DNA from: Chryseobacterium gleum
Lineage (GTDB): Bacteria; Bacteroidota; Bacteroidia; UBA10329
Direction: 5' to 3'
Assembly: GCA_945903645.1 (NCBI GenBank)
Contig: CAMDOM010000031.1
Span: forward strand, 1-39,725
DNA: 39,725 bases
Shown here: piece after piece, positions 1-8,590 of the stretch
Numbering within the stretch: the stretch's first letter is position 1
Layout of the letters: each line of letters begins with the position of its first letter
The notes under the pieces: generated by a model
Databases searched by the model: none
What the model was told of the DNA's origin: nothing
Seen by the model: the letters and a program-made list of their open reading frames with translations, nothing else
Program-made: the position numbers and the translations under genes

Positions 1-250
1 TGCTGCATCCGCAACAGAGGCATATTGTTGCCCAAATGCCTGTGCTGAATTGGCAGGAGGGGCATTTGCTACGCCAAATAGCCCACCCAACCCAACGTGG
101 TCCTTGCCAACGGGGTGCTTAGCACATTGGATGTGCAAATGAAACGGGATATGCCAACGCCACCAATGCCATAAAGAGAGTAAATGGCGGATGCCGAAAA
201 GCCATAATAGAGTAAGTGAATTATTCAAAAACCAACTTAACTTAAATACC
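1..250. other. Left-edge stretch without a supported gene
   Basis: No convincing gene is visible here. All three plus-strand frames contain stops, although one frame is open from about 82 to a TAA near 180 and could be the tail of a decayed gene. Small inverted repeats are present: GCACAT (122-127) pairs with ATGTGC (131-136) around a three-base loop, and GTGCT/AGCAC lies just before it. The segment is cut by the window edge, so an upstream gene ending here cannot be excluded. Confidence 0.4.
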
Positions 251-1828
251 ATGAAGCAAATTGAAAAAATGAAAAAAATAATAACACTCACATTCGCAAT
301 AATTGTTGTAGTAGCTACTATTCCCTCTTGTGAGAAAGAGAAAGACATAGTTCCTGATGAAACTATAACTGTCGAAAGGACAGATGTCAAGACTTTTGAA
401 ATTGTGAAACTCACCCTTCATCGCAGTCTTGCAGATAGCTATAGTGCTACTTTTGGTTCAACTACCACAGTTTTGCTAAAGGCTTCTGATAGCACCTTAG
501 TGTTTTATGTACCTGAAGTGTTGGAGGGAGCCGCTGCCTTGGAATTTGAATTAGGAAAAATCAATTTTAATATAGAAAAAACACAGGTTGCAGACGCGGA
601 CCAGTTGGTAACAGCTATCTTCCAAAGTTTTGACGCACAGGTTGATGCAATGAGCGCATCCACTGCCGAGGAAATAGCCGACATTGATAGCTTACACCTG
701 TATAAACAAAACGTATTAGCACTTTTCAATTCCTTATCTGCCGAGGATAAAATGAAGAATGCAATGTTTTATGAGGCTAACAAAAATAGGTTCAATTCCT
801 TTCTTACCGTTTTTGCTAACACCTCAGATGCATCTACTGCTTTTAAAACGGAATCGCAACCTGATTGCTCGTCCTTAAGCAATAAGAAATCACGTGGTCT
901 TTGTATAGCAGGAAATATTGCTAAGTTGGCCGATACTCTTGCGTATGAATTAGCTCAGGTAGCAGAAATTCTGGAAGAAAGTCCAAGTATTGTGAGCGGG
1001 GTCTATTTATTAGCTACCGGTGCGCGGCCTCAGATAATCGGTTTAAGACGTATTTTAACGGATTTCTTTAATGCAAAATGGATTCTTGATGATGCCATTT
1101 TTAATAACATTCAAACACAATTTATTCATGACGAGTATACAGACTTAAATTTAAATGCAGAGCTCCGTTCCATCAACGAAGCTAAAGATGCTAACTTTTT
1201 GAACTATGCGGGTGAGCCACTACGATTCTTTGACCGTATTCGATGGCTTGGTAGCCAATGGAATAGATTTGAGTTTTTCGGAGGTTTTCCTGCTTACGTG
1301 GACGTAAAACAAACTGTAGGACTACAATGTGGGGACATTACAATTACATATTCTTCACCTAGTCCCGTAGACTTTCCGGTTTGTGACCCAAGTTCCGCCT
1401 GGTTAAAATTCAACTCTCTAACAGGAACTGAACAGAATTTTAATTTCCATATAAATGTAACTAAGGAAGGTTTTGTTGAAGAAAAGGATATAACTAATGC
1501 AAAAGTAAGTATTGTTTCAGATTCTACAGCGATTTATCGGGCCGCCTGTGTTGGTTGGTGGTCGGTAAGCAGTCCAACAGAATCATTAACTCTTGAATTG
1601 TTTTTAAATGGTCAAGGCACATATCACATTTCTGGAAATCCTACAACATATCCTACAACTTGGAGAATCGAAAAATCAGGAAATGAATACCGATTCTTTG
1701 AATCTGGCTTTTGGCATCCTGCATTCGACAATGTACCAAGAACTAAATTAACATACCCATTAACTAGTTTCTTTACTTATGATCTTCCTAATCCTACCGT
1801 TCCCGTTACCGTGTATACAAAGAACTAA
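251..1828 (+). CDS. Predicted outer-membrane or periplasmic lipoprotein of unknown function
   Basis: I do not recognise the family. The frame is open from 191, but the ATG at 251 (or the one at 269) gives a clean lipoprotein signal: a Lys-rich start, a hydrophobic run of Ile/Val/Thr, and a lipobox ending IPSC followed by the charged residues EKEKD. The mature protein of about 500 residues has a largely helical, Ala/Asp/Ser-rich first half. The last 90 residues, after a VGWWSV stretch, look beta-rich and resemble a small lipocalin-like or stress-response beta-sheet domain, which is only an impression. The gene stands alone and is followed by a nested inverted repeat and a terminator. Its function is unknown; it could be a surface lipoprotein. 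Confidence 0.75.
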   Translation: MKQIEKMKKIITLTFAIIVVVATIPSCEKEKDIVPDETITVERTDVKTFEIVKLTLHRSLADSYSATFGSTTTVLLKASDSTLVFYVPEVLEGAAALEFELGKINFNIEKTQVADADQLVTAIFQSFDAQVDAMSASTAEEIADIDSLHLYKQNVLALFNSLSAEDKMKNAMFYEANKNRFNSFLTVFANTSDASTAFKTESQPDCSSLSNKKSRGLCIAGNIAKLADTLAYELAQVAEILEESPSIVSGVYLLATGARPQIIGLRRILTDFFNAKWILDDAIFNNIQTQFIHDEYTDLNLNAELRSINEAKDANFLNYAGEPLRFFDRIRWLGSQWNRFEFFGGFPAYVDVKQTVGLQCGDITITYSSPSPVDFPVCDPSSAWLKFNSLTGTEQNFNFHINVTKEGFVEEKDITNAKVSIVSDSTAIYRAACVGWWSVSSPTESLTLELFLNGQGTYHISGNPTTYPTTWRIEKSGNEYRFFESGFWHPAFDNVPRTKLTYPLTSFFTYDLPNPTVPVTVYTKN

Positions 1829-1832
1829 AACC

Positions 1833-1911
1833 TGCCCATAACCCCTGCTCGCGCTAGTGTTCCGAAGGATCACTCGAGCGGAACATAACACACACAGTTT
1901 GTAACTGGGCA
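1833..1911. repeat. Nested inverted-repeat element downstream of the lipoprotein gene
   Basis: An outer pair TGCCCA (1833-1838) / TGGGCA (1906-1911) encloses an inner hairpin. AGTGTTCC (1856-1863) pairs with GGATCACT (1867-1874) around a GAA loop with one mismatch, and the stem is extended by GCTCG (1847-1851) / CGAGC (1875-1879) with a four-base bulge. A competing pairing TGTTCCG (1858-1864) / CGGAACA (1879-1885) also exists. The layout, with short outer arms and a longer imperfect inner stem, resembles folded recombination sites or palindromic intergenic repeats. No integrase gene is visible nearby. Confidence 0.6.
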
Positions 1912-1936
1912 TAAGAACATTCCAAATCAAAGCCCC

Positions 1937-1965
1937 GCCCCACCAAGGTGGGGCTTTCTCGTTTT
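1937..1965. terminator. Bidirectional hairpin terminator between the lipoprotein gene and folP
   Basis: GCCCCACC (1937-1944) and GGTGGGGC (1947-1954) form a perfect 8-bp G+C-rich stem with an AA loop. On the plus strand it is followed by TTTCTCGTTTT. It lies between two convergent genes, so it probably stops transcription from both sides. On the minus strand the T-rich tail is weaker. Confidence 0.75.
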
Positions 1966-2821
1966 ACCCCTGCAACGCGATATGAATTTTTACGGCCTCC
2001 ACAGCTTCTTTCACTTCATGCACGCGCAGAATATCGACACCAGAAGCGAGCAGCCTAGCGTGCAGCGCGGTGGTTCCGTTTAGCGCTGTTTCGGGCGTGG
2101 TGCCCAATACTTTATTAATCATGCTTTTGCGCGAAACGCCCACAAGAATGGGTTGATTAAATATTCCCAATTCCGATAAATGCGCTGCCAATTCATAATT
2201 CTGATTTACGGTTTTCCCAAACCCAAATCCTGGGTCTAGGATAATATCGTGAAGTCCATCTGCTTTCAGTGAGGCTATCTTGGTCGAGAAAAACCGAAGC
2301 ATATCAGGCATTATTTCGCCTTCCACAGCGTTTTGTTGCATGGTTTGAGGAGTTCCAAGCATGTGCATGCACACATAAGGAACGTTGTGCGCTGCGGCTA
2401 TTTTGGGTAATTGGGCATCTAGATTTCCTCCAGAAATATCATTTATCATATCTGCCCCCTCATCTAATGCAACGTTAGCAATGCTGCTTCTAAACGTGTC
2501 TATCGAAATAAATGCTTCGGGAAATTCAATACGAATGGCTTTTAAAATGGGAAGCAGCCGTTCTTTTTCTTCTTGTTCAGAAATATGTTCGGCATTCGGC
2601 CTGCTGCTGTATGCGCCAAGGTCAAGAATGGTAGCACCTTCAATTAGTAGTGTTTCGGATCGTTTTAGCGCATCTGTTGGGTTATTGAACTTTCCACCGT
2701 CATGAAAACTATCTGGAGTTAGGTTAATTATACCCATAACCAGCGGGCGATTTATCACCAGCAAACGCCCCCTACAATTCAGTGTCCTTTTCCTTGTCAA
2801 AAGACTAAATTTGCCGCTCAT
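1964..2821 (-). CDS. folP: Dihydropteroate synthase
   Basis: This enzyme condenses 6-hydroxymethyl-7,8-dihydropterin diphosphate with p-aminobenzoate to make dihydropteroate in folate synthesis, in the cytoplasm. Signature motifs appear in order: GIINLTPDSF near residue 31, the aspartate motif ISIDTFRS, NDISGGN, the loop with HMLGTPQTMQ, DPGFGFGKT, GVSRKSMI, and a C-terminal RVHEV. The length of 285 residues is normal for the family. The ATG at 2821 is preferred over a TTG one codon upstream. It leaves about 15 extra residues before the conserved TLNCRGRLL start of the fold, so initiation could also be slightly further in. The gene diverges from the DUF1599 gene with almost no spacer. Confidence 0.95.
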   Translation of the reverse strand: MSGKFSLLTRKRTLNCRGRLLVINRPLVMGIINLTPDSFHDGGKFNNPTDALKRSETLLIEGATILDLGAYSSRPNAEHISEQEEKERLLPILKAIRIEFPEAFISIDTFRSSIANVALDEGADMINDISGGNLDAQLPKIAAAHNVPYVCMHMLGTPQTMQQNAVEGEIMPDMLRFFSTKIASLKADGLHDIILDPGFGFGKTVNQNYELAAHLSELGIFNQPILVGVSRKSMINKVLGTTPETALNGTTALHARLLASGVDILRVHEVKEAVEAVKIHIALQG

Positions 2822-2828
2822 CAATGGC

Positions 2829-2858
2829 CGAAATTACTTCTATAGCCGCTATGCCAAA
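2829..2858 (-). promoter_or_regulatory. Candidate Bacteroidota promoter for folP
   Basis: On the minus strand a TTTG (2855-2858) is followed after 18 bases by TAATTTCG (2829-2836). This is one mismatch from the Bacteroidota -7 consensus TAnnTTTG. The predicted transcription start would fall at or next to the folP ATG, giving a leaderless or nearly leaderless message. The -33 element lies inside the first codons of the divergent gene. Confidence 0.4.
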
Positions 2859-3390
2859 CACAAGTGTGCAATACGATCGCGCAGCAACCGAATGCTTCGA
2901 GGTTTTTATAGGTAAAATGCAAGATTATGGCCCATCTTGGCGCATTCTGAGGTCTTCCAGCATCACGGATCAATTGTTTATCAAAACCAATCGTATTCGA
3001 GGTTTGGAAGAAACAGGTGTCAGCTTGGTAGGCGAAGGAATTCGTCCCGAATATGTAGGCATTGTGAACTACTCTATAATGGGCCTCATACAGCTTGAAT
3101 TGGGAGCGGCTAATGAACCTGATCTTGCAACAAACGAAGCAAAACGCATGTATTTGCATTATCTTAGCGAAGCAAAAGCGCTTATGGAACGCAAGAACCA
3201 CGATTATGGTGAAGCATGGCGAGATATGCGAATCAAATCATTAACAGACTTGATTTTGGTGAAAATTCATCGCATCAAGCAAATGGAGGATAACGCTGGA
3301 AAAACATCGATGTCAGAAGGCGTGGATGCCAATTTGTACGATATGGTAAACTACGCCATTTTTGCACTAATTAAACTTGAAAACGCTTAG
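2851..3390 (+). CDS. DUF1599 (nucleotide-modification-associated domain 1) protein with duplicated domain
   Basis: The protein belongs to the DUF1599 family, which Pfam calls nucleotide modification associated domain 1; its activity is not established. Two copies of the same unit are visible: DYGPSWR...LTDQ-type-helix...KTNRIRGLEE...VNYSIMGLIQLEL in the first half, and DYGEAWR...LTDLILVKIHRIKQMED...VNYAIFALIKLE in the second. The helical make-up with acidic and His/Lys positions is compatible with a MazG-like or metal-binding helical fold, which is inference. A start at 2824 is also open, but the ATG at 2851 places the first DYG at the spacing usual for this family. It is the first gene of an operon that continues into the membrane protein at 3427. 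Confidence 0.85.
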   Translation: MPNTSVQYDRAATECFEVFIGKMQDYGPSWRILRSSSITDQLFIKTNRIRGLEETGVSLVGEGIRPEYVGIVNYSIMGLIQLELGAANEPDLATNEAKRMYLHYLSEAKALMERKNHDYGEAWRDMRIKSLTDLILVKIHRIKQMEDNAGKTSMSEGVDANLYDMVNYAIFALIKLENA

Positions 3391-3426
3391 CATCTAGCGT
3401 TCAAACCTTAATTCAATTATTAGATT

Positions 3427-4725
3427 ATGAAATTTGCACTAAAACTGATTACCGATATTGCCCGCTATGGAGTGGGTATTCTCTTTATTTTCTCTGGAAT
3501 TGTAAAGGCTAACGACCCATTGGGATTTAGCTATAAGCTCGAAGAATACTTTGAAGAGTTTGCCAAATTGGGCCATTATGCTGCTTTCCTCGAGCCATTT
3601 TTTCATTTCTGCAAAGACTATGCGCTTCCTCAGGCCATATTCATTGTAATTCTTGAAGTGGTATTGGGTGTGGCTATTTTGGTTCGCTTCAAAGCACGCA
3701 TTGTAAGTTGGTTGTTGCTTTTACTGATTTTGTTTTTTACGATGCTCACGTTTGCATCGGCCTATTTCGAAATTGTAAAAACGTGCGGATGTTTTGGAGA
3801 TGCTATTCCGCTTACTCCATGGGAGAGTTTCTACAAAGATTTGGTGTTGCTTGTTCTTATAGTCATCATCTTCTTGCGTCAAAAAGCAATAAGCCTAAGC
3901 GAAACAGATATTAACGATTTCGTGCTGGCAGCTATTGGGCTTGGGGTGATGTTTATGCTAAGCAAAGGGCTCGATTGGTACTTCCCCTTCTATTTCGTAC
4001 TCACCACGTTTGCGTTGTTCTTCGGCATTCGATTGGTTGAACACATCAAAGCTCCAATGTATGTAACAGCGCTATCATTTCTGGCAATGGGCTTCTTTTC
4101 GTTCTACACCTACAGTTATTTGCCTGTGAAAGACTTTATGGCCTATGCCGAAGGAAAAAGCATTTCTGAGCAGATGCAAGGCATTCCCGATAAATTGAAG
4201 TATTTCTATATCCTGAAAAACAAAACCACTGGACAAAACGAAGAGTTTGAGAAATTCCCAGAGAACTATCAAGAAACGTATGAGTATGTGGATTCGCGCA
4301 CCGAGGTGACGGAGAAAGGTGTAGAAGCTAAAATTCTGGATTTTGCAATTCTTACCGCTGATGGAGAGGATTTGACCGAGGATTTCTTGGGAAGCGATAC
4401 CTACACGTTTTTTGCTATTAGTTACGACTTGGACTTGAGTTTATTGCAAGTGCAACCACGACTAAACGAATTGGCCACAGCAGTGCAGGCCGAGGGACAC
4501 CGCTTTGTGGGGCTCACTGCAACTGTTCCAGACAAGGCGCTGGAATTCACTCAAGCCAACAACTCCACTTACAACTTCCTGTTTTGCGACCAGATTGTGT
4601 TGAAAACCATTGTGCGCTCCAATCCTGGGTTGCTGCTTATTAAAAATGGAATTATTGTCGGAAAGTGGCACGCTAACAATCTTCCAAGCTTAGAGCAATT
4701 GCGCGCTGACTATTTGAAGCGTTAA
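3427..4725 (+). CDS. BT_3928-like DoxX/MauE-family membrane protein with thioredoxin-like tail
   Basis: The N-terminal half has several membrane helices: about residues 10-27, 70-88, 94-113, 137-150 and more to about 215. A CGCFGD motif (Cys120, Cys122) is typical of the DoxX/MauE group, whose members handle quinone or thiol redox chemistry. The C-terminal 140 residues resemble a thioredoxin-like domain (TYTFFAISYDL...; LKTIVRSNPGLLLIKNGIIVGKW) but have no CxxC pair. In Bacteroidota this family typically lies between DUF1599 and tpiA, as here. The gene starts 36 bases after the DUF1599 gene and ends two bases before the permease gene, so they are probably co-transcribed. The exact function is unknown; a role in envelope redox homeostasis is plausible. 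Confidence 0.85.
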   Translation: MKFALKLITDIARYGVGILFIFSGIVKANDPLGFSYKLEEYFEEFAKLGHYAAFLEPFFHFCKDYALPQAIFIVILEVVLGVAILVRFKARIVSWLLLLLILFFTMLTFASAYFEIVKTCGCFGDAIPLTPWESFYKDLVLLVLIVIIFLRQKAISLSETDINDFVLAAIGLGVMFMLSKGLDWYFPFYFVLTTFALFFGIRLVEHIKAPMYVTALSFLAMGFFSFYTYSYLPVKDFMAYAEGKSISEQMQGIPDKLKYFYILKNKTTGQNEEFEKFPENYQETYEYVDSRTEVTEKGVEAKILDFAILTADGEDLTEDFLGSDTYTFFAISYDLDLSLLQVQPRLNELATAVQAEGHRFVGLTATVPDKALEFTQANNSTYNFLFCDQIVLKTIVRSNPGLLLIKNGIIVGKWHANNLPSLEQLRADYLKR

Positions 4726-4727
4726 GC

Positions 4728-5804
4728 ATGCTGCAACTTGCGGTAGAAAAACTAGCTTACGGTTTAGTGGTGCTTTTTGGCATCGTTACGGTGGTTTTTC
4801 TGCTTTTCAATGCACTTCCTGGCGACCCTGCACAGCTTATGCTGGGTCAGCGAGCTAGCCAAGAGGAAGTGCAAATGATTCGGAAAGATTTGGGGCTAGA
4901 TCTTCCCATTTCTGCTCAGTATTTCGTTTATCTTAACGATTTATCTCCCATTGCTTGTTTTAATGCAGTCGATTCGGAAAGTCCATTTTTTCTGGACACA
5001 GCCAAATATGGACAGCCGTTGCAACTATTCCATTGGGACAATCGCGTCATTGTTGTAAAGCTTCCCTACTTGCGCAGATCCTATCAATCACAGCAATTTG
5101 TAACTGCAATTGTTTGGAATGCACTTCCCGGTACTACTGTTCTCGCGGTTACAGCCATAGGTATGGCAACACTTTTGGGAATTCTTTTTGGAATTATTGG
5201 TGCCCTAAATAAAGGAATGTGGATAGATAGGGCATTGATGGTTTTGTCCATTTTCGGAATGAGTTTACCCACATTTGTTGCCGCAATTCTAGTGATGTGG
5301 GTGTTTGCCTTTTTGCTTGGCGATTGGACTGGATTGCCTATAACTGGCAGTTTATATGAAATAGATGAGTTCGAAGGCAAGAGGTTAGTGTTACGCAATC
5401 TCATTTTACCAGCATTTACGCTGGGTGTTCGACCATTGGCTGTGTTTATGCAGCTTACACGAAGCTCTATGCTAGAAGTTTTAAGCATGGATTATGTACG
5501 CACGGCCACTGCCAAAGGACTGTCGTATGGCACCGTAGTTTTCAAACACGCACTTCGCAATGCATTAAATCCAGTAATTACTGCAGTATCAGGTTGGTTG
5601 GCATCTTTGCTTGCCGGAGCGGTATTCGTGGAAATAATTTTTGGTTGGCAAGGTTTGGGTCAAGTGATGCTGAACGCTCTAAACACCTATGATTTACCCG
5701 TTGTGATGGGAGCAATCATTTTCATTTCCGTCATTTTTGTGGTGATAAATATGCTGGTGGATGTGCTCTACGGTATATTTGACCCAAGAGTAAGAGCACA
5801 ATAA
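4728..5804 (+). CDS. ABC transporter permease, DppB/OppB type
   Basis: This is an inner-membrane permease of the peptide/nickel ABC importer family (binding-protein-dependent transport permease domain). Visible features are an N-terminal membrane helix followed by LPGDPAQLMLG, a periplasmic loop of about 70 residues, then five helices. The EAA loop signature AxxxGLxxxxVxxxHALRNALNPVI lies near residues 260-285, and the C-terminal end FDPRVRAQ is typical. No partner permease (DppC), ATPase or binding protein is encoded nearby, so it is an orphan subunit here. It sits between the BT_3928-like gene and tpiA, and its stop codon shares one base with the tpiA start, indicating translational coupling. 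The substrate cannot be read from the sequence. Confidence 0.9.
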   Translation: MLQLAVEKLAYGLVVLFGIVTVVFLLFNALPGDPAQLMLGQRASQEEVQMIRKDLGLDLPISAQYFVYLNDLSPIACFNAVDSESPFFLDTAKYGQPLQLFHWDNRVIVVKLPYLRRSYQSQQFVTAIVWNALPGTTVLAVTAIGMATLLGILFGIIGALNKGMWIDRALMVLSIFGMSLPTFVAAILVMWVFAFLLGDWTGLPITGSLYEIDEFEGKRLVLRNLILPAFTLGVRPLAVFMQLTRSSMLEVLSMDYVRTATAKGLSYGTVVFKHALRNALNPVITAVSGWLASLLAGAVFVEIIFGWQGLGQVMLNALNTYDLPVVMGAIIFISVIFVVINMLVDVLYGIFDPRVRAQ

Positions 5805-6556
5805 TGATGGAAGATAGAATCGTAGTCGCCAATTGGAAAATGAACCTAACACGTAGTGAGGGTTTGGTGCTTACTGATGCAATAGTAAAAGGAATAGTGG
5901 GTGCGAAAAATGTTACCACAATACTTGCTGTTCCGTTTCCTTTCCTTGCTGAAGTTGGCGAACGAATTTCCAATGTGCCTAATCTTCATCTTGCGGCCCA
6001 AAACTGTTCTGCTGAGGAAAACGGAGCATTTACAGGAGAAATTTCGGCTCAAATGTTGAAATCCTTCGGAGTTGAATATGTTCTTGTTGGCCATTCTGAA
6101 AGACGATTGTATTTCGGAGAAAGAGGTTTGGTGTTGTGCAAAAAAATGGAAGTTGCTATTGCTCATGGGCTAACTCCAATTTTTTGCTGTGGCGAGGATA
6201 GCACGGATAGGAAGAATAAAAAGCAGTTTCCTGTGGTAAAAAGGCAACTTGCTACGGCAGCATTGTTGATGTCTGAAAAGGATTTTAGCCAAATCATGAT
6301 TGCCTACGAACCTGTATGGGCTATTGGAACTGGTCAAACGGCAACTGCTGCTCAAGCGGAAGAAATGCACGAGCATATCTATCAAGTAATTTATTCTCGA
6401 TTTGCAACTGTGGCAAATCGAATTCCGATTCTTTATGGTGGAAGCGTGAAACCAACTAATGCTACCGAGTTATTTAATCAACCACACATATACGGAGCAC
6501 TTGTTGGAGGGGCATCGTTATCAGCGGATGATTTTCTATCAATAGTTAAGGCCTAG
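5804..6556 (+). CDS. tpiA: Triose-phosphate isomerase
   Basis: This enzyme interconverts dihydroxyacetone phosphate and glyceraldehyde 3-phosphate in glycolysis and gluconeogenesis, in the cytoplasm. All catalytic features are present: NWKMN with Lys12, GHSERR with His97, AYEPVWAIGTG with the catalytic Glu169 and the phosphate-gripping loop, and LYGGSVKP and ALVGGASL, which bind phosphate. The length of 250 residues is standard. Two ATGs are adjacent (5804 and 5807); the second matches the usual family length, while the first overlaps the permease stop. It is the fourth gene of the operon, with prmA 73 bases downstream. Confidence 0.97.
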   Translation: MMEDRIVVANWKMNLTRSEGLVLTDAIVKGIVGAKNVTTILAVPFPFLAEVGERISNVPNLHLAAQNCSAEENGAFTGEISAQMLKSFGVEYVLVGHSERRLYFGERGLVLCKKMEVAIAHGLTPIFCCGEDSTDRKNKKQFPVVKRQLATAALLMSEKDFSQIMIAYEPVWAIGTGQTATAAQAEEMHEHIYQVIYSRFATVANRIPILYGGSVKPTNATELFNQPHIYGALVGGASLSADDFLSIVKA

Positions 6557-6629
6557 ATGGGCTCCAATTGCTTGCTGCCAAGAGGTTCCGAGCACAATTC
6601 GATTCAAATCATTATTCCATACTAAGCGC

Positions 6630-7469
6630 TTGAAGCCTTTTTTAATCATTGAAATTTCCCTCAAACCTCTAGAGGACGACACGCGAGATTTGCTTATTTC
6701 CGAGCTTGGAGATATTGGATTTGAGAGTTTTTTAGAAACGGAATATGGCGTGGAAGCGTGCGTGCATGTTCATCTTCTAGAACGTGAGGTGCTAAATGAA
6801 GTGTTAAATCGATTTCGGGCTGAGGGTTTGGAAATCACCACCTCTGAGCGCCAAGAAGTAGACCGAAACTGGAATGAGGAATGGGAGAAGAACTTTGACC
6901 CGGTAGAAATCGGTACGTTGTGTCGCATTCGTGCACCATTTCATTCATCCAGAGAAGGATTCAATCTGGAAGTGCTGATTATGCCAAAAATGTCTTTTGG
7001 CACTGGCCATCATGCCACCACAGCCGGTATGATAGAATTGATGATGACGCACCCATTGCAATCGCCTCTATTGGATATGGGAAGCGGCACTGCCGTGTTG
7101 GCAATCGTAGCCCGAAAGCTTGGTATTACTGACGTAACTGCTATCGATATTGACGATTGGGCCTTTGAAAATGCGCCAGACAATTGTGCCCTAAATGCTA
7201 TAGACGATATTGTGATTCTGCAAGGAGATGCTGCGTTGTTGGGCAATAAAATCTATGGCACAATCGTAGCCAACATCAACCGCAATGTGCTTTTAGGTGA
7301 TATTCAGCATTACACCAACGTGTTGAAACAAGGAGGTTCACTCTTCTTGAGCGGATTTTATTCGGAGGATTTTGTAATAATTCAATCAGAAACCGAAGAC
7401 CATGGTCTTGTTTTGGTGAACCATGTTATAAATAATAACTGGGTAGCGGCTGTGTTTCAGAAAGTTTAG
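6630..7469 (+). CDS. prmA: Ribosomal protein L11 methyltransferase
   Basis: PrmA is a SAM-dependent enzyme that trimethylates ribosomal protein L11. The N-terminal substrate-recognition domain covers about residues 1-65. The methyltransferase domain shows FGTGHHATT (123-131), the SAM-binding loop LLDMGSGTAVLAI (147-159; the more common form has G-T-G-V), an acidic AIDID strand (171-175), and the family ANINRN motif. The length of 279 fits. The start appears to be TTG at 6630, because no ATG exists at the right distance and the reading from this TTG aligns well with the family N-terminus. No Shine-Dalgarno sequence is evident. It is the last gene of the plus-strand operon, and it ends five bases from a convergent aminotransferase gene. 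Confidence 0.95.
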   Translation: MKPFLIIEISLKPLEDDTRDLLISELGDIGFESFLETEYGVEACVHVHLLEREVLNEVLNRFRAEGLEITTSERQEVDRNWNEEWEKNFDPVEIGTLCRIRAPFHSSREGFNLEVLIMPKMSFGTGHHATTAGMIELMMTHPLQSPLLDMGSGTAVLAIVARKLGITDVTAIDIDDWAFENAPDNCALNAIDDIVILQGDAALLGNKIYGTIVANINRNVLLGDIQHYTNVLKQGGSLFLSGFYSEDFVIIQSETEDHGLVLVNHVINNNWVAAVFQKV

Positions 7470-7474
7470 CAAGA

Positions 7475-8590
7475 CTAGCCGTCACAAGTGGAGTAGAATT
7501 CCTTTATGATTCTACAAACCGTGCTAATTTCGTCTTCACGCAATTCGGGAAACATAGGCAAAGAGAGTATTTGATGTTGATTATCATAGGCCACAGGAAA
7601 GTCACTGGGTGAATGACCAAGATACTTGTATGCCTCCAAAAGAGGAAGAATTACGGGATAGTGTAGCATACATCCTATTCCTTTGGCTTGCAGAAATGAC
7701 ATAAGGTCGTCTCTATGTTTTAAGCATCGAATTACATAAAGATGATAGGTGTGTCTGCAATTCTTACGTTCTGTTGGGGTAATTACTTCTGTAACATTCC
7801 GCAATAATTCATTGTACAGCGCGGCATTTTTTCTTCTTGCCTCTGTCCAATCATGAATATACTTCAACTTCACGCTGAGCACCGCAGCTTGAATGGTGTC
7901 CAATCTGCTATTAATTCCTTCCATCGAATGATTGTATTTTTCGATGGCTCCATGATTTGCAAACGCACGAATTCGGATAGCCAATTCGGTGTCGTTTGTG
8001 ACCACAGCACCTGCGTCACCATAAGCTCCAAGATTTTTTCCAGGATAAAATGAAAACGTTGCTGCATGACCAAAGGTGCCAACATTGCGACCATCAAACT
8101 GAGTGAAGTGAGCTTGAGCGCAATCTTCAATCAGCTTTAAATCATGCTTTTTGCATATGGCAACAATGACATTCATATCTGCCGCATTGCCGTGTAAGTG
8201 GACCGGGATAATGGCTTTTGTTTTTGAAGTTATTTTGGCCTCAATGGAAGCGGGATTAATGGTGAATTGGTTGGGTTCACTATCCACAAATACAACTTTG
8301 GCGCCCGTTTGGGTTATTGTTTCTGATGTTGAAATCCAGCTATTCGCCACGGTGATTACTTCATCCCCTTCGCCAATTCCTAACATGCGCAAGGCAATGT
8401 AAATAGCATCTGTACCGTTTCCTACTCCTATACAGTGCTGCATGCCTAACATTTGAGCGAAGTCTTGCTCAAATTTTTTTACAGTATGGCCCCCAACAAA
8501 TGAAGAGTTTTCGAGAACTGCATTTATTGCAGTCGAAAATTCCTCCTGATGCGCTTGATACTGGCGGTTTAAATCGAGAAAAGGAATCAT
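7475..8590 (-). CDS. DegT/DnrJ/EryC1 (WecE-type) sugar aminotransferase
   Basis: This is a PLP-dependent enzyme of the family that transaminates nucleotide-linked keto-sugars for O-antigen, capsule or glycan synthesis. Motifs seen are the N-terminal IPFLDL start, GVGNGTDA near residues 55-62 for cofactor phosphate, LIEDCAQAH (153-161) for the ring nitrogen, and [16 protein letters not shown] with Lys185 forming the Schiff base. The length of 371 is normal. It overlaps the upstream glycosyltransferase gene by four bases (ATGA), so the two are translationally coupled. Which sugar is used cannot be told; a 3-amino-dideoxyhexose route (FdtB/QdtB-like) is one option. No other sugar nucleotide genes are adjacent. 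Confidence 0.92.
   Translation of the reverse strand: MIPFLDLNRQYQAHQEEFSTAINAVLENSSFVGGHTVKKFEQDFAQMLGMQHCIGVGNGTDAIYIALRMLGIGEGDEVITVANSWISTSETITQTGAKVVFVDSEPNQFTINPASIEAKITSKTKAIIPVHLHGNAADMNVIVAICKKHDLKLIEDCAQAHFTQFDGRNVGTFGHAATFSFYPGKNLGAYGDAGAVVTNDTELAIRIRAFANHGAIEKYNHSMEGINSRLDTIQAAVLSVKLKYIHDWTEARRKNAALYNELLRNVTEVITPTERKNCRHTYHLYVIRCLKHRDDLMSFLQAKGIGCMLHYPVILPLLEAYKYLGHSPSDFPVAYDNQHQILSLPMFPELREDEISTVCRIIKEFYSTCDG

Noticed and set aside
1833-1911. Calling the nested inverted repeat an integron attC site
   Set aside because: The core sites do not match RYYYAAC/GTTRRRY, and no integrase gene is visible, so it is reported only as an inverted repeat.
2269-2705. Open frames on the plus strand opposite folP
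   Set aside because: They lie entirely inside a convincing folP gene and have no family features.
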